Assembly: GCA_016789905.1 (NCBI GenBank)
Contig: JAEUQC010000193.1
Coordinates: forward strand, 1 to 49,771
DNA: 49,771 nucleotides
DNA from: Bryobacterales bacterium
GTDB lineage: Bacteria; Acidobacteriota; Terriglobia; Bryobacterales; Bryobacteraceae
Direction of reading: 5' to 3'
Part shown: in pieces, positions 43,464 through 49,771 of the stretch
Layout of the letters: the number at the start of each line of letters is the position of its first letter
Numbering within the stretch: the first letter of the stretch is position 1
Notes under the pieces: model-generated
Told to the model about the DNA's origin: nothing
Seen by the model: only the letters and a program-made list of their open reading frames with translations
Databases searched by the model: none
Translations under genes and position numbers: made by a program

Positions 43464-46358
43464 ATGTCTCGTTGGATACTCGTCCTGTTTGCCGCCGCCT
43501 CGTTGGGCGCGCAGTCCATCTCTTCCTCGCTCACTGGCTCCGTTCTGGATCCCACTGGCGCCGCCATCGGAGGTGCCGCTATTACGCTCAAGGACCTGGA
43601 CCGTCTAACCACGCTCGCCTCCGTCTCCACCGAAGCCGGCGTCTTTCGCGTCAACGGCATTCGCCCCGGCGCCTATGAACTCGTCATTGAAAAGCAAGGC
43701 TTCCAGCGCTACCGGGTGGAACGGCTGTCCTTTATCGGCAATGTTGAAATGAACCACCTCGCCCGCCTCGCCGTCGGGACCCAGGCCGATCAGGTCACCG
43801 TCATCGCCGAAGGCTCCCTCATCGAAACCGCCGCCGTCAATGGCGTCCGCGGCGGCACCTTCACGTCAGCCGAATCCAGCGAACTGCCCCTCATCGGCGG
43901 CGGCACCAGCCGCAACTTCCGCGTCCTTAGCTTCCAACTCCCGGGCGTCGCCAGCCAGGGCTCCGCCCACGCTCCCTTCAATGTGAATGGCACGCGTTCC
44001 CACGGCACCATGAACGTCATGGTGGATGGCGCCGAGTTCATCGACTTCAACTACGGCCGCCTCCTCGCGCAAGGCCTCACGGAGCAGCCCGTCTCCATGG
44101 AAACCGTCGAAGGCTACGAAATGCAGACCGGCAACTTCAAGGCCGAATACGGCCGCGCCTCCGGCAGCGTTTCTAACCTTGTCACCAAGCGCGGTACCAA
44201 CGACCTCCACGGCTCCCTCTACACCTTCTGGCAGAACGGCGCCATGAACGCCCGCAACGCCACTCTCCTCGAACGCCCGCCTTACGTGAGCTACACTCCC
44301 GGCTTCACCCTCGGCGGCCCCATCCGCCGCAACCGCACCTTCTTCTTCGCCGGCGGCGAAATCACCGGGCGCGACGTCGGCTCCGCCTCCAGCGTCATCC
44401 AAACCCTGACGAACGATCAGAAGGCGAACGCCGTCCCCTGGGTCCGCCCCATCGCCAACCTCTTTCCCGAACCCAACATCGGAACCAACCTCAACAGCGC
44501 CTCCATTCCCGGCCCGCGTACCATGCGCTCCTGGATCGGCAAACTCGATCACATCCTTACCGATAGCCACCGCCTCGGACTCAAATACAACTACACCAAA
44601 ACGCAGGGCAACACCTTTGGCCGCGTTCCGGCCCTCGATTTCAGCAGCTACAACGGGAACCAGATGTACGTCGCGAATCTCGATAGCTCCTTCGGCCCCC
44701 GTGCTCTCAACCAGATCAAGGCCAGCTATGTCCACTACGGCAACACGGTTCGCCCCGGCAACGTCTTCCTCGGTGATCCCAATGTGAATGGCATCCTCGG
44801 CGGCGTCACCATCACCGGCCTCCAGAACCTCTGGAGCGTCTTCCGCTGGCCGCGCGAAACCACCACCCACAACTACAACATCTCCAACGATTTCACCTTC
44901 TCCACCGGCCGCCACATTCTCAAGGCCGGCGGCATCCACCGCCGCCTGCAGTCCAACACCGTGAACGACCAGAACTTCAACGGCTGGATGATCTTCACCT
45001 CCGTCAACGACTTCCTCAACGGCAACCCCGTCAACTACCAGCGCGCCTTCGGTGTCACCCGAACCGACCAGCGCGGCAGCGAATTCGGATTCTACTTCCA
45101 GGACGATTGGCGCTTCTCGCCCAACCTCACCCTCAATCTCGGCGTTCGCTACGAAACCTATGCCCCCTACCGGGAGAAGTTCAACCGCATCCCCACGCCC
45201 CATGCCAGCGATCTGAACAACCTCATGCCCCGCCTCGGTTTCGCCTATAACGTCAAGGGACAATCCAAGACCGTTGTCCGCGGCGGCGGCGGCATGTTCT
45301 ACAACGCCCTCTTCCTCGACATCGTCGGCCAGACTCGCTTTAATCCGCCGCTCGTCTCCACCTTCTCTAACGCCTTCCCCTTCCGCCCCGGTCTCCGCAA
45401 CGTCAACCGCCCGGACTTCCTCGGCAATGCCGTCCTCTCCAGCAATGTCACCCGCATCGACCCCAACCTCGTCAACCCCTACGGCCTGAACTGGAACCTA
45501 ACCGTGGAGCGCCAGTTGTTCCACCCCTCGTCGCTCCTGAGTGTCGCCTACGTTGGCAGCAAGGGGAACTCCCTTGCCCGCAACCGCCGCCCCAATGGCG
45601 GCGACAACCTCGCCCAGAATCTCCGCCCGGATCGCACCGTCGGCGTCGTCAGCTACTTCGACAACAGCTCCAACTCCAACTACCACAGCTTCCAAACTTC
45701 TTACCGCGCCATCCTGGCCCGCCGCGTAACGGCGCGCTTGAGTTACACCTTCAGCAAGGCCATCGATGACGTCTCCGACGCCACCGGCCTCTTCCCCGTC
45801 GACGAACGCAACCTCCGCCTCGATCGTGGCCGCTCCGACTTTGATCAGCCCCACCTGTTCACCGCATCGGCCATCTATACGCTGCCCTTCTTCGCCAAGA
45901 GTGCCCTCTTCGGCGGTTGGCAGGTGAGCGGCGCCATGATCCGCCGCACCGCCCTGCCCTTCAGCATTCTTTCCAATACCAACAATTTCAACGGTTCGCT
46001 CATCAACCGCGTCAATGACGTTCCTGGCTCCATTCTGCGCGGTCGGCAAGCGGACACCTTCCTCCGCCTGGCCACGGGAACTTCGTTTGCCGCTCTTCAA
46101 CCCGCCGCCGGCGCCACCGGCACGCTGGGCCGAAACACCGAACGCGGCGACAACTTCCAGGACGTAAGCCTCTCCCTCCAAAAGAGCTTCCGCATCAGTG
46201 AAGGAATCCGCGCCGAGTTTCGCATGGAGGCCTCCAACGCCCTCAACGTCGTAAACTACTCCGCACCCATCAATAACGTCGCCAACGCCAACTTTGGCCG
46301 CTCCCTCAACGCGCAGGACCCGCGCCAGGTACAACTCGCTCTGCGCCTGGTCTTTTAG
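43464..46358 (+). CDS. Oar-type TonB-dependent receptor 2, linked to the CobN-like gene
   Basis: This 964-residue outer-membrane receptor has a signal peptide (about 1-18), a carboxypeptidase-regulatory domain (about 20-100: LTGSVLDPTGAAIGGAAITLKD, IRPGAYELVIEKQGFQ), a plug (GTRSHGTMNVMVDGAEFIDFNYG) and a barrel (GTNDLHGSLYTFWQNGAMNARN, LGGPIRRNRTFFFAGGE) ending in RQVQLALRLVF. It starts 8 bases after the CobN-like stop with AAGGA as ribosome site, so it belongs to that operon. By analogy with HmuR it may import the tetrapyrrole or metal complex handled by the chelatase. It is of the Oar type, not the HmuR/BtuB type, which is unusual for such a locus. Confidence 0.9.
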   Translation: MSRWILVLFAAASLGAQSISSSLTGSVLDPTGAAIGGAAITLKDLDRLTTLASVSTEAGVFRVNGIRPGAYELVIEKQGFQRYRVERLSFIGNVEMNHLARLAVGTQADQVTVIAEGSLIETAAVNGVRGGTFTSAESSELPLIGGGTSRNFRVLSFQLPGVASQGSAHAPFNVNGTRSHGTMNVMVDGAEFIDFNYGRLLAQGLTEQPVSMETVEGYEMQTGNFKAEYGRASGSVSNLVTKRGTNDLHGSLYTFWQNGAMNARNATLLERPPYVSYTPGFTLGGPIRRNRTFFFAGGEITGRDVGSASSVIQTLTNDQKANAVPWVRPIANLFPEPNIGTNLNSASIPGPRTMRSWIGKLDHILTDSHRLGLKYNYTKTQGNTFGRVPALDFSSYNGNQMYVANLDSSFGPRALNQIKASYVHYGNTVRPGNVFLGDPNVNGILGGVTITGLQNLWSVFRWPRETTTHNYNISNDFTFSTGRHILKAGGIHRRLQSNTVNDQNFNGWMIFTSVNDFLNGNPVNYQRAFGVTRTDQRGSEFGFYFQDDWRFSPNLTLNLGVRYETYAPYREKFNRIPTPHASDLNNLMPRLGFAYNVKGQSKTVVRGGGGMFYNALFLDIVGQTRFNPPLVSTFSNAFPFRPGLRNVNRPDFLGNAVLSSNVTRIDPNLVNPYGLNWNLTVERQLFHPSSLLSVAYVGSKGNSLARNRRPNGGDNLAQNLRPDRTVGVVSYFDNSSNSNYHSFQTSYRAILARRVTARLSYTFSKAIDDVSDATGLFPVDERNLRLDRGRSDFDQPHLFTASAIYTLPFFAKSALFGGWQVSGAMIRRTALPFSILSNTNNFNGSLINRVNDVPGSILRGRQADTFLRLATGTSFAALQPAAGATGTLGRNTERGDNFQDVSLSLQKSFRISEGIRAEFRMEASNALNVVNYSAPINNVANANFGRSLNAQDPRQVQLALRLVF

Positions 46359-46414
46359 ACCAGGCGATTATGGTGACCGGGGTCTTTGGCCTTGCCTGTT
46401 CGCTGGGTAGTCGT

Positions 46415-46460
46415 CACCCTCCCCCGCGTCATGCAGCTTTCCATGCGTTATAGCTCCTGA
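46415..46460 (+). pseudogene. Remnant of an Oar-type receptor 3' end (copy 3)
   Basis: These 46 bases repeat the extreme 3' end of receptor 1 (36196-36241) in the same orientation, with about 6 mismatches by eye, including LPRVMQ and the final MRYS before a stop. The gene ending just upstream (46358) has a different tail (LALRLVF), so this is a relic of another receptor. It also lies within the promoter region of receptor 3. Confidence 0.8.
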
Positions 46461-46486
46461 CGGCCACCGGCAAGGAGCGATATGAT
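46457..46486 (+). promoter_or_regulatory. Candidate promoter of receptor 3
   Basis: CTGACG (46457-46462) and TATGAT (46481-46486) are separated by 18 bases and resemble -35 and -10 boxes. The ATG is only 11 bases after the -10, so the expected mRNA leader is about five bases, too short for a ribosome site; AAGGAG at 46472-46477 would be upstream of the transcript. The -35 overlaps the receptor-tail remnant. Confidence 0.45.
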
Positions 46487-46497
46487 ACGCCCACCCC

Positions 46498-49400
46498 ATG
46501 CCTCGACTAATCCTCTTCCTCCTCGCCGCCCCTCTCTTCGCCCAGCTCAGCTCCGGCACCCTCACCGGCTTCGTCTCCGACCCCCAGGACGCCCGCGTCC
46601 CCGCCGTCACCCTGAAACTGACTAACGAAGACACCGGCCTCGTCAACACCGCCACCACCAACGAACAGGGCGAATACACCTTCTCCCTCCTCCCCTCCGG
46701 CCGCTACAAAATCACCGCCGAAAAGCCCGGCTTTTCCACCCTCAATCGCACCGGCATCACCGTCGAACTTGGCCGCGTCGTCCGCGTCGATCTCACCATC
46801 TCCGTCGGCCAGGTCTCGGAATCCGTCCAGGTCACCGGCGCCGCTCCGCTCCTCGATTCCGAAACCGCCACCATGGGCCAGTTCATCGAAAACAAAACCA
46901 TCGTCGACATGCCTCTCAATGGCCGCCGCGTCGGCGAACTCCTCGGCATGATGGGCGCCAGCGTCTACATCACCGGCGATGTCATCCGCCCCCGCGTCTC
47001 CATCTCCGGCGGCCGCGCCGATCAGCAGCAGTGGCTCCTCGATGGCGTTAACGCCTCCAACATCGCCCTCGAAGTCCCGCAGGCCCTCTTCAATCCTCCC
47101 GTCGAAGCCGTCCAGGAAATCAAAGTCCACCAAAGCGTCTACGCCGCCGAACTCGGCAACACCTCCGGCGGCGCCGTCACCATGACCACCCGCTCCGGCA
47201 CCAATCAGTTCCACGGCGTTGCCTACGAATACTTCCGCAACGAAAAACTCGACGCCCGCAACTTCTTCGCCGCCTCCCGCGCCCCGCTCCGCTGGAATAT
47301 GTTCGGCGGCGCCCTCGGCGGCCCCATCATCAGGAACAAGACGTTCTTCTTCTCCCACGTCGAATTCCAGCGCCAACGCGTCGGCGTCACTCGTAACCTA
47401 ACCGTCCCCACCGCCGCCGAACGCATCGGCGACTTCTCCGCCACCACCAACGCCGCCGGCGCCCGCACCGCCATTTTCGATCCCTCCACCGGCCGGCCCA
47501 ATCCCGCCACTCCCGCCCAGGTCCTCCGCGATGCCTTCCCCGGCAACGTCATTCCCGCCTCCCGCATCGATCCCGTTGGCCTCAAAATGGCCGAATTGCA
47601 GCCGCTCCCCAACCGCCCCCCTTCCAACCTCGCCGGCGCCAATAACTTCATCGCCAATACCGCCAACGCCCTCAACATCACCACCTGGACCACCAAAGTC
47701 GATCACGTCCTAAGCGAGAAGGATCGCCTCAGCGTCCGCTACGTCCTCCACGATTTCCCCACCTACAACGGCACCGTCTTCCCCATCGCCGCCGCCGATC
47801 CCAACGGCAATAAATCGGACCGCCGCGCCCACTCCCTGCTCTTCAACCACCTCCACAACTTCACCCCCGCCCTCGTCAACGATTTCCGCTTCAATTGGCA
47901 GCCCCGCTTCTTCATCAACTCCTCCTACGGCCTCGACGAAGGCTGGCCCGCCAAACTCGGCTTGAAAGGCGTCTCCGAGCGCGCCATGCCCCGCGTCAAC
48001 CCAGCCAACTACACCTCCACCGGTTCCGGCACCCACGAACGCGTCCAAACCCCCATCCGCGATTCCCATCTCGTCAACAGCCTCAGTTGGTTCCACGGCA
48101 AACACGCCATCAAGTTCGGCGGCGAAGGCCGCTTTGGCCGCAACGCCGAACAGTTCAACCCCGCCATCTCCGGCGCCTTCAACTTCAACGTCCAGCCCAC
48201 CGCCGCCTTCCCCGGCGCCGCCAATTCCGGCAACTCCATCGCCAGCATGTTGGTCGGCTTCCCCTTGAGCGCCAACGTCCGCCAGGTCGATTTTATTGAC
48301 CGCCGTACCCAATACTACGGCGGCTTCCTCCAGGACGATTGGAAACTCTCGGCTAATCTCACCCTCAACCTCGGCCTTCGCTGGGAAACCCATATGCCCC
48401 GGACAGACGCTAATAACCGCCAAAACGGCTTCGATCTCTCCGCCATCAATCCCGTCTCCGGCACCCCCGGCGTCATCACCTTCACCGGCAAGGACGGTTA
48501 CGCCGCCCATACCTACAACCCCGATTTCAACAACTGGGGCCCCCGCTTCGGCTTCGCCTGGAAGCCGTTCAAGCAGGAGCGCACCGTCCTCCGCGGCGGC
48601 TATGGCATCTTTTACGGCCCGCCCCTTCCCGGTTCCAACAACGCCAGCGCCGGTTATGAGACCAGCGGCGATTTCCAGTCGCCCGATAATGGCGTCACCG
48701 CGCCTTTCCTTCTACGCAACGGCCTGCCCAACTACGCTCGCACCGAGCTCAACTCCACCTTCGGAGCCGTCCGTGTCGGCCAGCCCATCCGTTTCGCCCC
48801 GGAGTTCCACGACCGCAACCGCCGCCTTGGCTACACCCAGCAGTTCAATCTCAATATCCAGCAGACCATCGGCTGGAATAGTGTTCTTGAAGTCGCCTAC
48901 ATCGGCACGCTCGGCCATAAGCTGAACGGGCCCGACGTGAATATCAATCAGGTTCTGCCCAGCCAGATGGCCGCCGGCAACGCGCAAATCCGCCGCCCCT
49001 TCCCTCAATTCGGCAACGTCACCCTCATCACGCCCATGTGGGGCAACAGCAGTTATCACGCCATGAACGCCAAGCTCGAAAAGCGTTTCTCGGCCGGCCT
49101 CAACTTCCTGGCCAACTACACCTGGTCGAAGTTTATTGACGATGTGACCGCCGCGCAGGAGGCCGGCGCCGTCGGTGGCGGCATGCAGAACTACTATGAC
49201 CGCCGGGCGGAAAAAGCGCTGGCTGGCAACGACATACGCCATCGCCTCACGTTCAGTTCGGTCTATGAACTACCCTGGGGCCGCAACCGCCGGTGGTTGA
49301 GTGACGGTATGGGCGCCACTCTGCTAGGCGGATGGAATCTGGGCAGTATCATGACGTTGCAGGCGGGCAGCCCGGTTGGTCTGGTCACCCAGGCGAACAC

Positions 49401-49770
49401 GACGAATGCATTCACCCCCGGCGCCCAGCGAGTCAACGTCCTCCGGGACCCGTCACTGCCGAAGGGCGAGCGCACCGTCGCCCGCTGGTTCGACACAACC
49501 GCCGTCGCCGCTCCGCCTCAGTTCACCTTCGGCAACGCGGGCCGCGCCCTGCTCACCGGCCCGGGCCTCGCCGTGTTCAACTTCTCCCTGTTGAAGAACT
49601 TCGCCTTCACGGACCGTTGGAACCTGCAATTCCGTGCGGAGGCTTTTAACGCCTTCAACCGCGCCAACTTCCAGGAACCCGGCCGCGCCCTCGGCGGCGC
49701 CGGCTTCGGCGTCATCAGCGTCGCCGACGCCCCACGCAACCTGCAACTTGGCCTGAAGCTCACGTTCTGA
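46498..49770 (+). CDS. Oar-type TonB-dependent receptor 3
   Basis: This complete 1090-residue outer-membrane receptor ends one base before the window edge. It has a signal peptide (about 1-16), a carboxypeptidase-regulatory domain (about 18-100: LTGFVSDPQDARVPAVTLKLTN, LLPSGRYKITAEKPGF), a plug (PRVSISGGRADQQQWLLDGVNA; GNTSGGAVTMTTRSGTN) and a barrel (FHGVAYEYFRNEKLDARNFFA, LGGPIIRNKTFFFSHVEFQR) with the C-terminal LQLGLKLTF. It is a paralogue of receptors 1 and 2 but not a recent duplicate. The substrate cannot be read. It has its own candidate promoter, so it need not belong to the Hmu-like operon. Confidence 0.9.
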   Translation: MPRLILFLLAAPLFAQLSSGTLTGFVSDPQDARVPAVTLKLTNEDTGLVNTATTNEQGEYTFSLLPSGRYKITAEKPGFSTLNRTGITVELGRVVRVDLTISVGQVSESVQVTGAAPLLDSETATMGQFIENKTIVDMPLNGRRVGELLGMMGASVYITGDVIRPRVSISGGRADQQQWLLDGVNASNIALEVPQALFNPPVEAVQEIKVHQSVYAAELGNTSGGAVTMTTRSGTNQFHGVAYEYFRNEKLDARNFFAASRAPLRWNMFGGALGGPIIRNKTFFFSHVEFQRQRVGVTRNLTVPTAAERIGDFSATTNAAGARTAIFDPSTGRPNPATPAQVLRDAFPGNVIPASRIDPVGLKMAELQPLPNRPPSNLAGANNFIANTANALNITTWTTKVDHVLSEKDRLSVRYVLHDFPTYNGTVFPIAAADPNGNKSDRRAHSLLFNHLHNFTPALVNDFRFNWQPRFFINSSYGLDEGWPAKLGLKGVSERAMPRVNPANYTSTGSGTHERVQTPIRDSHLVNSLSWFHGKHAIKFGGEGRFGRNAEQFNPAISGAFNFNVQPTAAFPGAANSGNSIASMLVGFPLSANVRQVDFIDRRTQYYGGFLQDDWKLSANLTLNLGLRWETHMPRTDANNRQNGFDLSAINPVSGTPGVITFTGKDGYAAHTYNPDFNNWGPRFGFAWKPFKQERTVLRGGYGIFYGPPLPGSNNASAGYETSGDFQSPDNGVTAPFLLRNGLPNYARTELNSTFGAVRVGQPIRFAPEFHDRNRRLGYTQQFNLNIQQTIGWNSVLEVAYIGTLGHKLNGPDVNINQVLPSQMAAGNAQIRRPFPQFGNVTLITPMWGNSSYHAMNAKLEKRFSAGLNFLANYTWSKFIDDVTAAQEAGAVGGGMQNYYDRRAEKALAGNDIRHRLTFSSVYELPWGRNRRWLSDGMGATLLGGWNLGSIMTLQAGSPVGLVTQANTTNAFTPGAQRVNVLRDPSLPKGERTVARWFDTTAVAAPPQFTFGNAGRALLTGPGLAVFNFSLLKNFAFTDRWNLQFRAEAFNAFNRANFQEPGRALGGAGFGVISVADAPRNLQLGLKLTF

Positions 49771-49771
49771 C

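Noticed and set aside
1..49771. CRISPR arrays, tRNA, rRNA, insertion sequences, prophage integrases
   Set aside because: No regular spacer repeats, clover-leaf signatures, transposase or integrase motifs were seen.

Overview
The window looks like chromosomal DNA of a high-GC acidobacterium, most likely a Solibacter/Bryobacter-type member. This is inferred from content, not from a marker gene. It holds three Oar-type TonB-dependent receptors with an N-terminal carboxypeptidase-regulatory domain, a PEP-CTERM protein, a CadC-like winged-helix/PD40 fusion regulator, twin-arginine-like Gfo/Idh/MocA and TIM-barrel sugar enzymes, and a DUF2277 protein. I saw no tRNA, rRNA, CRISPR array, integrase or transposase. 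Genes are densely packed and no gene-free stretch exceeds about 210 bases. From about 15 kb onward the + strand is visibly C-rich whichever strand the genes lie on.

Layout. 34-5253 (minus): UvrD-type helicase, TonB-C/Sel1 protein, barrel-less POTRA protein. 5294-6508 (plus): two tandem paralogous lectin-fold secreted proteins. 6514-10253 (minus): MgtC/DUF4010 membrane protein and a U32-family probable RNA hydroxylase. 10321-15371 (minus): a tightly overlapping four-gene cassette made of a LysM/peptidoglycan-binding protein, two small beta-domain proteins and a 1138-residue M15-type metallopeptidase whose zinc motifs are split by about 590 residues. 15453-18923 (minus): dnaE. 18996-21493 (plus): Gfo/Idh/MocA oxidoreductase, then a Fic protein with a broken 5' end. 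21576-25321 (plus): ExeM/NucH-like secreted nuclease and a PEP-CTERM protein, closed by a bidirectional terminator. 25381-28064 (minus): gntR, slipin, small secreted ORF, TIM-barrel isomerase-like, DUF2277. 28119-31692 (minus): CadC-like regulator and a GH28 pectinase. 31783-49770 (plus): double-motif retropepsin, receptor, alpha/beta-hydrolase lipoprotein, an Hmu-like tetrapyrrole/metal block with its own receptor, and a further receptor.

The most interesting part is 37839-46358: a small membrane protein, a MotA/TolQ/ExbB channel, a DUF2149 protein, a membrane-anchored CobN-like chelatase and a TonB-dependent receptor, all co-directional. This matches in kind the hmuRSTUV loci of Bacteroidota (HmuS being CobN-like), but here the receptor is Oar-type and the order is T-U-V-S-R. 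The block is bracketed by direct-orientation remnants of a foreign receptor gene's 3' end (37648-37770 and 46415-46460), which suggests it was assembled or moved by recombination between receptor genes. Perfect inverted repeats precede the lipoprotein gene and the CobN-like gene.

The second candidate for something new is the LysM/M15 cassette. None of its four proteins has a visible signal peptide, yet their domains point at peptidoglycan. This suggests cargo of a contractile injection machine encoded elsewhere, or a cytoplasmic or lysis-released muralytic set.
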